A DNA stretch of 64,000 nucleotides from Daphnia carinata (Eukaryota > Arthropoda > Branchiopoda > Diplostraca > Daphniidae), in assembly GCF_022539665.2 (NCBI RefSeq), contig NC_081338.1, forward strand, positions 8,316,463 through 8,380,462, written 5' to 3'. Each line of letters starts with the position of its first letter. Positions within the stretch are counted from its first letter, which is position 1. Below are positions 11,401 through 20,199 of this stretch, piece after piece. A model generated the notes under the pieces. It was not told the origin of the DNA. It saw only the letters and a program-made list of their open reading frames with translations, and searched no databases. Made by a program: the position numbers and the translations under genes.

Positions 11401-13388
11401 GCTTTCTCGATATCAGCGACGAGACCGATGTTGTGTGTTCGAAAACGTAGAAGGATTTCTAACATGTTGTTTTGTAGAGAAGGTCCAACGTTCAAGCAAT
11501 CATTTAAGCTGACACCCTTGTAAGTCTTGCAGGAGCAATCGTAAACAATTCTGAGAGGAGTTGTTGTTGATTCTTTGATTACTCCATGATGTGGTACGTA
11601 GTGACATCCGCTCTTGATGTTGATTTCGTGATGCGGTACCTTTTCAATAAATTCGTTTGCCAGTTGTTGTTGGATAGTGGAATCATATAATTGTAAGTTG
11701 CTAGGCGTTTTCCCAAGTCGCTTTATCATGCTACGAGTTCGGCGTTCGCATACGAATTGATTGGATGAGAGAGTAGGATGATCTGTCTTCCATGGCAGAC
11801 GAGCTTGATATTTGTTTTGTTTGAATTCGATGCAGTTGTTCTGATACTCACTGGTGATGTCCATGGCTTCTGTTTCTGGTTGAATACCCAGCATTTCTAG
11901 ATCCCAAAGTCTCGAAATGTCAAATTTTTCTTCCACGGACACGTTTAGCATTGCCGTTTGATCAGAGTTGTTTACGTGTAGGTTCGATACGCAACCAGAT
12001 AAGAGATATCCGAGCTTCGAGCTTACAGCTGTGGGGCCTTGCCCACGCACTATCTTGTCGCTAACGATGTCCCAATAATAATCTGCTCCTATGAGGATGT
12101 CGATTCGGAACTGAGATTCCATTGATGCTGGATGTGCGAGTTGCAAATTTCGCAGATGAGGTAGGTTTCCGATTAAGGCCCTATGAGGGTCATCCAGTGG
12201 ATCGACTATGTGATTGATGACGATAGCTTGTATGTCAATGGGACAGCCATTGATGTCTCTGAATGATACTTGCACGACATCGTAGATTTCTGCATTAGAT
12301 GAAGCAGCAGCGAAACCGACTAACACTAGATTTTCACGAAATAGCGTTTTGAGTTGTAGTTTCTTCGCGAGCTCCGTAGTGATGAACGATCGTTGTGCTC
12401 CTTTGTCGATTAGAACATTGCCTTTTAATGTGACACCTTTGGCTTGTATGGGCACAACTGCTGTTTCTAGCAAGACGAAAGATTGTGATGCAAAGGAATT
12501 GCGAGATCCGTTTGCAGTTAGGGCCACGGTTGTGGGATTTGAAGATAAAATGGTAGTGTTTGTTTCAACCCTTGGTCTCGTAGATGAATTTGTGTAATTA
12601 CCGTGTCGGCTGTTTGAATGTAAACTAGTGTGATGAGCCTTTTGACATATGCGGCACCGAAATTTGGATGGACACTCGTTGTTTGTTGACTGTTGGGATC
12701 GTAGACAGTTAAAACATAGATGTTTACCACGAGCGATAGTGTATCTTTCCTCGGTTGTGACTACATTATTACAGTCTGTGGGAAAATGGTTTCCTGTACA
12801 GTAGGCGCAATGCTTAATTCGTTTTCGTTCGGTTTCCACTCGCGATGTTTTTGTAAACATGACACCGGCTTGCTTGTTCGATTCTGAATGTTTAATGATG
12901 GAATGATCTGTTGAGTCTTCTAAAATTTCAATTTCTTTTTTCATGGCATTCCTTAGTTCTTCCAATGTCCATTCGATCGCGCCGTGTTGTCTTGCTAAGT
13001 TGCGACGTAGATCTGCGGTTAACTTATCCAGTAAGATGCAAACGAGCAAATCACCATACGAATCCATTCCTTTCCCTAGTGCTTCAAGTCCGCGTATGTT
13101 TGCCTCTAGATTATCCACGAATCGTCTCAAACTTGTCTTGTCCAATCCCGGTTTCGGTAGAGATAAAAAAGCGCGCATGTGAGCCATGATGATCTTGTGC
13201 GGTTGTCCGAAACGCTCTTTTAACAGATCTACAGCCTTTGGATGGTTGGCGTTGTTAGGTGTGAGACCCATCAGTAGAGCTTTGGCTTCACCGGTCAAGC
13301 GAGAGTTTAGGAAATTAAACTTAGTAGCATCAGAGTATTTAGTTTTGTTATGGACTTCGACTTCAAATACGTCCAGAACGCACACCAT
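8490..13388 (-). CDS. BEL-A Gag C-terminus and Pol polyprotein (PR, RT, RNase H, IN)
   Basis: One open frame of 1632 codons. In order: remainder of the DUF1759-type Gag domain (residues 1-130); zinc knuckles (CAYCTGNHFPTDC near 193 and a second Cys/His cluster); aspartic protease with LIDKGAQRSFI near 327, having lysine where serine or threonine is usual; reverse transcriptase with ADIEKAYHQI and YVDN near 734 instead of YVDD; RNase H with FVDASQQAYGAIAY near 905; integrase zinc site CVTCRRV near 1263; integrase core with GVDFTG, SDNAKTFE and WYGGFWERL; and the DUF5641-like C-terminus. The first residues before the Gag homology are an artefact of the frameshift. Domain order and WYGGFWERL identify BEL/Pao. 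It is intact enough that activity cannot be excluded. Confidence 0.95.
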   Translation of the reverse strand: MVCVLDVFEVEVHNKTKYSDATKFNFLNSRLTGEAKALLMGLTPNNANHPKAVDLLKERFGQPHKIIMAHMRAFLSLPKPGLDKTSLRRFVDNLEANIRGLEALGKGMDSYGDLLVCILLDKLTADLRRNLARQHGAIEWTLEELRNAMKKEIEILEDSTDHSIIKHSESNKQAGVMFTKTSRVETERKRIKHCAYCTGNHFPTDCNNVVTTEERYTIARGKHLCFNCLRSQQSTNNECPSKFRCRICQKAHHTSLHSNSRHGNYTNSSTRPRVETNTTILSSNPTTVALTANGSRNSFASQSFVLLETAVVPIQAKGVTLKGNVLIDKGAQRSFITTELAKKLQLKTLFRENLVLVGFAAASSNAEIYDVVQVSFRDINGCPIDIQAIVINHIVDPLDDPHRALIGNLPHLRNLQLAHPASMESQFRIDILIGADYYWDIVSDKIVRGQGPTAVSSKLGYLLSGCVSNLHVNNSDQTAMLNVSVEEKFDISRLWDLEMLGIQPETEAMDITSEYQNNCIEFKQNKYQARLPWKTDHPTLSSNQFVCERRTRSMIKRLGKTPSNLQLYDSTIQQQLANEFIEKVPHHEINIKSGCHYVPHHGVIKESTTTPLRIVYDCSCKTYKGVSLNDCLNVGPSLQNNMLEILLRFRTHNIGLVADIEKAYHQILLHEADRDFLRFFWIKDGKDPNSEFETYRFRVIPFGASSSPFILLSVIKKHLAESSSKIAIDMDQNIYVDNLISGCETEKEAHQYYNQANAIMKQAGLKLQEWATNNRAVQTTINLDDERDKNSFIKILGLRWSRSNDTLMLPKFYLTTPNATTVTKRIVLRKISTVYDPMGFISPLTISARILIQEIWKLKLQWDDPLSPEMQERWNGITQAIEKSNTEVPRTYLTTGLITEIHIFVDASQQAYGAIAYVCNKTQQSFAFSKSRVAPLKKDQRLLTLPQMELMAATIGTRIATSILNAFKPLGLTPKCVLWSDSQIVLYWLHQSKSNKNLFVSNRVRAIREFNQTSTAEWRYCPTHQNPADLLTRGITLKQFSHSFWYTGPPWLTKPEEWPSWKIENLSESIRHIASTVVIDNKAHSDQKTRNDISNILHAKQYRWRSLLRITAIICRFANNIRFHDASRKSWIKGHITAFELKCAETLWIRSIQDHHFPVEKEYLQEQKGKRPALVSQLDLIMDKNKIIRCQGRLGNAKLNLDTISPILLPKKCRITKLIIEAYHINMLHGGTNHTVSAIRQRYWIPSIKQSVKTVIRDCVTCRRVNGAAYTPPNHAPLPACRVSNDFPFTTTGVDFTGAFTIRGQKDIKKQDKEVYVLLFTCASSRAIHLEVVDDLATKTFLEAFRCFTSHHAIPSVIISDNAKTFEAAAKTFQKLFQSAEIQRHFSDRQIHWRFIPKCAPWYGGFWERLIAITKTTLKKMLGRTKPTLNEFRALIAEAEAVLNDRPLQDYPTTIEAKDILTPSHLMYGRRITTLPFNENLAEEELDPSFDEKPSELKRSIIRHQKLLGHFKKQFLSSYIPALREFHSHTRKTQPTIVKEKDIVLIHDDGPRKHWKMAVVEELIKSADGQVRAVDLRTAHGKTNRPITRLHPLRLSEPNHEPANVAVSTPSSRPLRRAAELARDRIKKMSEE

Positions 13389-13840
13389 TGTAAAATTGAA
13401 CCATCAAACTCGGGCAAGTTAAATTTCGGCAGGTTGCTTGAATCAGGAACAGCTATTGTTGTAGCGATTGGCGCGTGGGGGGCCAAGGGAACTGTTACCG
13501 CGTTGAGGGCGATCTGATCGTCGATTGCTACCTTTCGCAGCTCTTCGAGTGCGTATTCACCTGCATCTAAGGCATCCTTGATAATGGAGTTGGCTGAACA
13601 AGAGTTATCAATTTCCGCCTCCAGCTCGTCTTCACCGATGGCTCCTTGAATTTCATCGTCCAACGCTTCAATAGTTTTGATTTTGTTGTGGAGATCCATC
13701 AATTTTCTATTCAGCTCGTGAATTTTGCGTTCTTTTTCCATGAGTCGATCGTCGATGATAGCTTGTATTTTCGGTAGTAATCTCGTGACAGCACCACGAT
13801 TGCCTGCTCGCCTGCTGACGAGGGAATTGATGGACGCCAT
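13374..13840 (-). CDS. BEL-A Gag, N-terminal part
   Basis: The minus-strand frame opens with ATG at 13840 (MASINSLVSRRAG), shortly after the primer site. It codes a charged, heptad-rich region likely to be coiled coil (KIHELNRKLMDLHNKIKTIE, residues about 39-58). It then runs into the conserved NLPEFDGSILQW segment that starts the DUF1759-type Gag domain of BEL/Pao. The reading frame is lost at the next codons, near 13374. The following Gag sequence continues in the frame of the long ORF ending at 8490, consistent with one missing base. The out-of-frame tail to 13307 is not coding. Gag would form the cytoplasmic particle that packages element RNA. Confidence 0.85.
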
Positions 13841-13860
13841 CTTATTACGTTTCGAAAAAA

Positions 13861-13877
13861 CTGGTTACGGCACCAAA
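13861..13877 (-). promoter_or_regulatory. BEL-A primer binding site (candidate)
   Basis: Directly inside the 5' LTR the minus strand reads TTTGGTGCCGTAACCAG. After a two-base spacer it starts with TGG, the complement of a tRNA CCA end, as expected for a minus-strand primer site. It would pair with a tRNA ending TTACGGCACCA. tRNA-His is a possible match, but the identity is not certain. Confidence 0.65.
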
Positions 13878-14259
13878 TGTCGATAATTTGTGATCGACAG
13901 TGTGAATAAGACACTAAAACTTTCAGGTTCCTACGCTGTGTAATTTTCTGATTTTCACTTGGAATGAGATAGGTTAATGCACAGACACAAACTGAGTTGG
14001 GAGAGAGTGAGAGTTTGAGAGAGGGAGAATCGTCACCCGGTGATGGCCGATTCGTCAGACTAACTGACCATCAAACGGGTAGCAACTAACCGAGAAGAGA
14101 GAAACAAAAGAAGGGCGAGTTTGACCGCGTGGTTTTAGGGTGGCAAATAAGGGTGGACGCCAATTACGGGTGAAAGAATGGAAAGGGGTGGAAAGATTGT
14201 GAAAGGGTTGAGAAGTAAAGGACGACATAGTTGCGAAATATGGAAGATAATTTCTGACA
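13878..14259 (-). repeat. BEL-A 5' LTR
   Basis: This is the same 382-bp sequence as the other LTR. It is upstream of gag in element sense, so it should hold the promoter and transcription start. I see no clear TATA box and do not mark one. Confidence 0.97.
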
Positions 14260-14264
14260 ATTAC

Positions 14265-15241
14265 CTTTGCCAGAGTCATAGAGACCTGGTTGCTCCATGC
14301 TGTGCTGTAAATGCCACAAGGGTCTAGGGATACTTGTGGTTGAAATCTCACTGATTTTGTGGGAGGAGCTGGCAGCGATAAAGAGCCATCTATTGAATAG
14401 ATCTAGAGATATCCTGACATCCTGAAGCAAAATCATAAGGAGACGTTATACCTAACCGATAGAGAGGTCTAATGCATAGCACCCCCGATTGCATTGCGGT
14501 CGACTGGAGTTCGAATCCAGTCGCAGCCTTTTCTTTTCCCCCTTTCCTAACGTATACTGGCAACACGCTGCTCTTGATTCCACTTTCCACTGTTTTTTCC
14601 ACTCATTTCAATTGTGTATTAATCACCAAACACTGGAAAGTGGAGCTTGGTTTGCGCTATTACGCCTCTCTGGCAATTTAGTTTTTTGCGCAGGAGGTAT
14701 TGCGTGCTGACGTGCCGTTATTATAGTAGGCCATGCTTGAAAGACACGCTTGACTTAGCCATCCGACTACTCTAAGTACAAACCGCTGGAGTGGTGTTCT
14801 ACGGATACTGATTCCATTTCAACTCCCCCCTCGTTTGGCGGGTCTGCTATGATTGACTGTAAAAATCTTGATTGGACATAGCTCATTGGTTGGGACCCTG
14901 CAGTACTCCACCAAAACCGCTAGGTTCGCTTTTCAACTGCCAGTATTTGACCACAAGTCAGCGCAGACCCTTATGGCATTTGTAGCACAGCGTGGCGCAA
15001 GCAGTTCTCTATGACTCTGCCCTTGCTTACTTTTGTTTTCTTTTATTATTCCACCATGAAATCTCCTTGCATTTGCTTGTTTTTTATGATAAACTCAACA
15101 TTGCCAAACTTCCTTTATTGCCCCTAACGACGTCTGCATCTAGGAACATATTTATTTGTTTATTTTGTCTTGTTTTTGTTTTATTTAATTCTGAGCAATT
15201 ATGAATATTAATCCAAAATAAAAGTTCGTTTAAAAAAAAAA
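14265..15241. other. Non-coding stretch ending in a poly-A-tailed retroposon
   Basis: No coding gene is seen. A tRNA-like stretch at about 14466-14530 has a GTTCGAATCC B-box-like sequence but does not fold well enough to call. The end at 15210-15241 has CCAAAATAAAAG followed by a run of ten or so A residues directly abutting a truncated tRNA-Ala. This is what the 3' end of a retroposon (LINE or SINE) inserted into that tRNA gene would look like. Its 5' limit is not clear. Confidence 0.5.
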
Positions 15242-15300
15242 GATGTTAGAGCGCTCGCTTAGCATGCGAGAATTACGGGGATCGATACACTGGATCTCCA
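15242..15300 (+). pseudogene. tRNA-Ala(AGC) pseudogene, 5' end lost
   Basis: The sequence from the D-arm onward (AGAGCGCTCGCTTAGCATGC) matches the intact tRNA-Ala at 63313, including anticodon AGC. The first part of the gene is replaced by a poly-A tail, and the T-arm has substitutions. It cannot fold as a full tRNA. Confidence 0.85.
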
Positions 15301-15552
15301 GCACTTTCACACATGTTTAAATGAAGATTTCTCAGTTATTAGGCGAATGTTGGCAATGGTGAAGGATATAGGCAAGCTTGATTAAACTGTAATTGTTGAA
15401 AGTTGATACTTTTCCTCACAAATGTTTCGGCAATGGCATCACATCGATGATACACGATTTTGCCACACCTATACCTGCCAAAAGAGAGAATTTCGCTTTT
15501 AAATCTGCATAAATCAAAAAGGGCACTAAACACTACTCGTAGATTGGTAAGG

Positions 15553-15600
15553 TTCCCATACCGGGAATCGAACCCGAGCCTCCTGGGTGAAAGCCAGGTA
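15553..15600 (-). pseudogene. tRNA-Glu(TTC), 3' part, split by a transposon
   Basis: This is the 3' two-thirds of tRNA-Glu on the minus strand and matches 58051-58098 and 63618-63665, including the TTC anticodon. The gene stops at a TA dinucleotide at 15599-15600, where the pogo-like element begins. The missing 5' part resumes at 19246-19262. Confidence 0.92.
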
Positions 15601-16276
15601 CAGCAGCGGTCCACAAAGTGGGACATGCAGTGCAAGGGGACACCCTTCCCAGTTTGCAGGTCCCCATATGAATACATGGATAAGGTTAGGTGAACAAAAT
15701 GTACGCTACTCCAAACATATGAGTTTCTGAACAAATTCAATAGATTGTATTGGCTACAGCTTTTACTTTTTATTATCTATTTTTTACGTAAACTTTTGTA
15801 TAATTGAATGCAAAATACATAATGAATAGTAGCTATTTTAAACTTTTATAGCAGATTTATAAAAGTAAAATTATTTAAAAAAGAAAATAAAAAGAGTTCT
15901 TTTAAGTAATCAGTTTGTAGAATAGTCAGGAATAGTGGAATCACAGTAAGTTGCTATTCTCGAAAGAAGCAGACAAGACACTGTTGTACCACTACTGGCG
16001 AAAACACGACTAGAAGATCAATAAGCTTTTTCAATATGCAACACGTAATACTCCCGCATGCTAACTAATTGTTATTTCTATGGAAGTTCGACAGATTTAG
16101 ATAGATAGAGATGGTTCTGGGTATGTAGTTTCTCAGTGATAAATGCATCTGGGTTTTAAAAGTGAAACACAATTTTAGATAACACTATGTTATAAAACAT
16201 GCAAGATGTATAATAACTACAACAGTAAATAGACTTAAGTGCAAAATAAGGTTTCTGAATTGTAGTAAAATAAAAA

Positions 16277-18150
16277 TTACAATGTTATTTGAAATTTACT
16301 TTCAATTTCGCTTCGCATTTGAAGATACGACCGACGGGGGATGTCAATTAAAATAGAATTACCAGATTCCATGGCAACTTGTAGCATATCTATTGTTGAG
16401 CTCATGATTCGATCTATGTCTCTTCTATTCGAAGAGGTGCAAGTAGAAACATTTGAATCACAGCCGATATCCATCGGTATTTCCCCTTGACGGAAATTGT
16501 GAAAGCTGTCAGATGATTCAGACAATGAGGCTAATGACCCTTTAGTGGCAGAATCACTCGTTGCGTCTAATATTACAACCCGCTCTTCTGCGGCAATAAT
16601 ATCAGGATCACTCTCTAAATATAACCCTCTTTTCACGATATCTTGTTATTCTTCTGCACTTGCATCGACTGTCGTTGAGAGACCCAATGAATCAGCCATT
16701 TGCCCACGAACAACCAGTCCTATAAAAAATTTTTTCGCTTAGTGAAATTGAAAAAATGGCGGAAAATTTTGTTGCGTTCTAGTTGCTTGCAGATTTCACT
16801 GGCGGCATCTGACTGAATCTTTCGATGAATATCTGCTCTTACGTCAGCGGATGCCATAGAACTTATTGTAGTAGTAGTTGTTGTAGTAGGCAGACATCGA
16901 GCTCTTTTCCAGCACCCAGAGATAGTTGTTTGCGACAGTTCTTCCCAGCAACACTTGATCAATATTGCCGCATCTAAAATATGGACAGGTAGCCCATATT
17001 TCAAACCCTTCTATCTATTTGCCACTGTCGCTGCTTCAGCTTGCAGGCTTTCAAAATTATCGGTCGCACTGATAAGCTCTTCCAACATTCGGGTTTTATA
17101 TCGAATCATACTGACTGAAATAATTCCTTGATATAGGGGCTGATAAATTGGTGTAGTATTGGGTGGAAAAAAATATATTATCTTGTCCATCTGAGTCGAT
17201 GCAGGTTTTGTCACGTCCGGAGCAGGAGTCCATGAGCAGGGCTACTTTCTCTTTGTTAAACCTGCGAATACATGGTAGAAAAATATTCCTCCACCGATCC
17301 CTGTAGCGCTCTTTATCAACCCAGCCCTTGGTTGATCAGTGTAAGGCAGCGGACATGCAGCATTTCGAAAATAATGTGGCTTTTTTGATGTTCCTATCAA
17401 CCAGGGATCTATTTTGCATGATCCCATAGCATTGACGCATAATACAATGGTCAACCTATCCTAAGCTTTCATTGCTTTCGTCCCTTTACCTATATGGCGT
17501 ACGTCGCCATTTTCTATTATATAACTTCTGTTTGGCGTGCAGCGGAAAAATAAACAGTTTCATCCATATTAAATATATTACCTTCTTCGTATCCTCCATC
17601 AGCTAGTTGTTTCCGCATCTTGTTCATAAGTTTTTCAGCTTCGCCTATGTTGACATCACCTGCCTCTCCATGTAAGCGCACAATTTTTCCAATTTCATTC
17701 CGCCATAGCCAGTTACGGAATCAACCATCAGACACTACAAAATTCTTAATATGTAGATACGCTGCAACACGTTTCGCACGAGATTGGAGAATGGCATGCG
17801 TGACAGGTAGAGGTTTCCATCTTCCGGTTTGGATGTGTTATGTTGATGAACCATTCGTATACTTGCTGGTCGATTTCAGAAAACTTCGCTCTTGTTTCGG
17901 AGACTTTATACTTCAACGTCAAGGAACGATCCGCCTTAATGTTCTTCAACTTTTCACTCTTACCCTTCATCCGTGCAACAGACGACTTCGAAAAACTGAA
18001 CGCGCGCGCTGCATCTGCCTGCGACTTACCGTTCTCAATCTGCTCAATAACTTTTAGTTGATCGCCTAACGAAATACGTTGATGACGTTTTCGGTTTTTA
18101 AAACTATCACATCCCTTATTTTCTTTTTGAACGTTTTCGACATTGTTTCA
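16277..18150 (-). pseudogene. pogo/Tigger-type transposase, frameshifted
   Basis: Reading from about 18110 down, one frame has RISLGDQLKVIEQIENGKSQ, the N-terminal psq/CENP-B helix-turn-helix that binds transposon ends. It continues to a second DNA-binding motif around QVYEWFINITHPNRK (HTH-Tc5 type). The DDE_1 nuclease follows in pieces: MTIVLCVNAMGS...IGTSKKPHYFRN at 17242-17454, FFPPNTTPIYQPLYQGII at 17011-17214, and ILIKCCWEELSQTTISGCW at 16720-17004. The tail 16277-16636 is an acidic, serine-rich C-terminus. Pieces lie in different frames with stops between, so the copy is non-autonomous. The family call rests on the DDE_1 and CENP-B motifs and agrees with the TA target. Confidence 0.87.
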
Positions 18151-19240
18151 ATATACTAGGAATCAGAGAACAAGTGGCTAGTGTAAAGCATCTTCCCGTG
18201 TGGGAAGACTGACTTTAGTGTATTAAGACAATAGGAAATAATAACGAGCTCGGAGGCGTATTTCCCACAACGATGGATTTATTATTCTAATTTAAGCATA
18301 CTACAAGAATCAAGAACATATAAAGAAATAAAGATACAGTAGGGAAACTAAAGAGAGAAAGAGAGATAATTATAACCAAGTCTTACTGTGATAACACGAG
18401 TAGGTAGCGGAAAGAAAATGACACGGGAGCGAACGAGATAACCTCACGCTCACGAAATCAAAACACAAACAAGTAGATGGAACAAGTGTTAAGAAAAGGA
18501 CAAATGCACTGTCCAAGAATAACTAAGTTCAGCAAATTAAATCAATTTCGGCAAATAAGTTCACGCTAAAGAGTACAGTTTGCTACGCAGTACTACTAAC
18601 CAAAGATAAGCGCAACAAGAATAAATTCAGGCGACTACTTTACTCAGATGCAAGTTCTTGTCAGATCTTTCTCATCTTTTGGGTTCACGATTAAACTTTG
18701 CATATTGGTAAATTGGCACGATTGGGAGGTGCTTGTAGACTTCACGCCTGCAGCCAATCAAGGGATAAGTCCAGCGTGGCGTGGTATTGGTGACGTACCG
18801 ACTGCCTGAGTCAGCTAAAAAGTGTTAATTTGAGTCCCCCTTGTTGCGTACATGGTGTTGCAATTGACATGTTTTATACTAATTAATTATTAAAGATACT
18901 ACAGAAAAGGAATATAGTTGAAGACGTATATTGGCTTCGTTACACTAGGTACAAAGACTAAAGCAAACTGAATAAATTCGTAAAATAGGAATATTTTTGC
19001 CAAAAATTTTAGTCTATTTTTAGAAACATTTTTTAACCAGATATTGTTATAGTTGTTAAGCTATCTAAACAAGCTCCGGCACTACGAAACGTCAGAATTG
19101 TTTCAAACATTGCGTAGTTTCAAACCTATCGTGCTTTGGTGGCGTTGCCTAGACACTGAGGGCTCATTTCCGTGCAAGCACCGCCCCTTACCAGTTTGCA
19201 GGAATTCCCACTTCCCAGGCCTCAACTTTGTGGACCGCTA
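18151..19240. other. Non-coding 5' region of the pogo-like element
   Basis: AT-rich sequence between the transposase start and the right inverted end. No gene or RNA motif is recognised. It is unusually long for the untranslated region of a pogo element, so a further old insertion may be hidden here. Confidence 0.4.
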
Positions 19241-19245
19241 CTATA

Positions 19246-19262
19246 TCTTAGTCACTAGACCA
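19246..19262 (-). pseudogene. tRNA-Glu, 5' part after transposon
   Basis: TCTTAGTCACTAGACCA continues the tRNA-Glu interrupted at 15600. The last bases of the acceptor stem are deleted, and the sequence runs directly into the neighbouring tRNA-Phe relic. The gene is therefore dead even without the transposon. Confidence 0.85.
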
Positions 19263-19267
19263 TTGAT

Positions 19268-19339
19268 TGCCGAAATCCGGGATCGAGCCAGGGACCTTTA
19301 GATCTAGTCTAACGGTTTCCCAACTGAGCTATTTCGGCA
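19268..19339 (-). pseudogene. tRNA-Phe pseudogene
   Basis: Matches tRNA-Phe at 58127-58199 and 63694-63766 over its whole length. The anticodon loop has lost two bases (TAGACTAGATCT where intact copies have TAGACTGAAGATCT), which destroys the GAA anticodon. Confidence 0.88.
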
Positions 19340-19799
19340 CAAACAATATTTTCCAAATCTTGTAGATTGCAGCACATGAAAGTGTTCTTGTCACAGCAAT
19401 TCCAATAGCCATGGTTTCGGCTTAGTTCACGAGCGTCCAGACATGAATCCTGCCTTACTAGGGACAGGAGATTGTTGTTCTAAGTTAGTTGACGTTGAAA
19501 TGTTGGACGTGGCTCATTGGACGAGTAGCGTCATTCAGGCAGAGAGGTTTTTTCTGGAGCTATCTGTTTCTCGCTTGTTGTTTTCCCATTCTTTCTTCGT
19601 TCTTTATGGTCGTTTCCCGCCGTAGAATATCTGACATTCTTGAGATAGCCGTCCCTTCCATAACGCATTCCCGGCAGCCGAGAGAGGCCTTGTTCATACT
19701 GTATGATGCAGGCCCACCTTTCGTTATTTCCGCATAGTTTAAAAACTTGCCAGGACAAATCAAGCATTTTCAGCTCTGGCTTGTCGTCGCTCTAATATT
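19340..19799 (+). repeat. Array-unit spacer between tRNA-Phe and tRNA-Pro
   Basis: Same spacer as 46408-46800 and 62798-63215. It carries the GGACAGG(A/G)GATTGT motif, the CGTGGCTCATTGGACGAGTA stretch (a decayed tRNA-Pro 5' half), and a tail with TTGCCAGGACAAATCAAGCA. Copies here and at 29.8, 46.4, 62.8 and 63.8 kb define the repeat. Confidence 0.9.
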
Positions 19800-19841
19800 G
19801 CGGGGTGCGTGAGGTCCCCGGTTCACTTCCCGGATGAGCCT
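19800..19841 (+). pseudogene. tRNA-Pro pseudogene, 3' half
   Basis: GTGCGTGAGGTCCCCGGTTC and the following CCCGGATGAGCC match the 3' half of tRNA-Pro(AGG) at 63216-63287. The 5' half and anticodon are gone. Confidence 0.85.
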
Positions 19842-19870
19842 ACATTAAATGTGATTCTTGATGAAGACAC

Positions 19871-19942
19871 GGGGAAGTAGCTCAGATGGTAGAGCGCTCG
19901 CTTAGTATGTCAGAAGTACGCTGATCGATACCCTGATCTCCA
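19871..19942 (+). pseudogene. tRNA-Ala pseudogene, anticodon changed
   Basis: Full-length match to tRNA-Ala with several substitutions. The anticodon position reads AGT instead of AGC, and the anticodon and T stems are mispaired, so it is unlikely to give a working tRNA. Sequence after it no longer follows the array unit and enters the DIRS-related region. Confidence 0.85.
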
Positions 19943-20199
19943 ACACATCAAACAGTAGCGGAAGCCAAGGCGCAAGCTACACTTTACGAGATCAGCCCAA
20001 TAGGATCTTCGGCCACATGTCGTCCTATCAGGATAAATGAGGGAGCTTCAACGAGTAGAGCAGCGCAACCCCCATCAAACTTCCGCCTCGAGAACCATTC
20101 TTCTGAGCAGTATAAAACTTGTCACTTAGCTTTTCCGGGAGCCTTTGGTGGGTAGCTTTCCCGTTTTTTGATGCCTGGTTGAAGGTAACAAAGGAACCA

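Larger units (their letters stand above)
8092..14259 (-). mobile_element. Complete BEL/Pao LTR retrotransposon (BEL-A)
   Basis: Two 382-bp LTRs that I read as identical bound a 5.4-kb interior coding Gag-PR-RT-RNase H-integrase on the minus strand. Both LTRs start TG and end CA on the + strand. The 5-bp direct duplication ATTAC flanks the element at 8087-8091 and 14260-14264, the size typical of BEL/Pao. The identical LTRs imply recent insertion. Only one frameshift, near 13374, interrupts the coding sequence, so this is close to an autonomous copy. BEL-B at 30-41 kb is a diverged relative. Confidence 0.97.
15601..19243 (-). mobile_element. pogo/Tigger-like DNA transposon inside tRNA-Glu
   Basis: The 19-bp ends are inverted: CAGCAGCGGTCCACAAAGT at the left and, read inward from the right, TAGTAGCGGTCCACAAAGT (17 of 19 match). 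A TA is present on both sides (15599-15600 and 19244-19245), the target duplication of Tc1/mariner-pogo elements, and pogo ends characteristically start CAG. Removing 3643 bp plus one TA rejoins the tRNA-Glu sequence. The interior encodes a broken CENP-B/pogo-type transposase on the minus strand. A related stretch containing CCAGTTTGCAGG occurs just inside both ends in the same orientation (15647-15660 and 19190-19202). Confidence 0.88.

Noticed and set aside
13307-13373. Tail of the BEL-A Gag frame past the frameshift
   Set aside because: The Gag homology continues in the other frame; this tail has none.
13370-13380. Programmed Gag-Pol frameshift in BEL-A
   Set aside because: The shift is within the Gag domain, no slippery heptamer is visible, and BEL/Pao elements usually have one continuous ORF.
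14466-14530. tRNA gene with GTTCGAATCC
   Set aside because: The T arm gives a 9-base loop if paired, and no acceptor stem or anticodon arm could be built. Kept only as a tRNA-like note.
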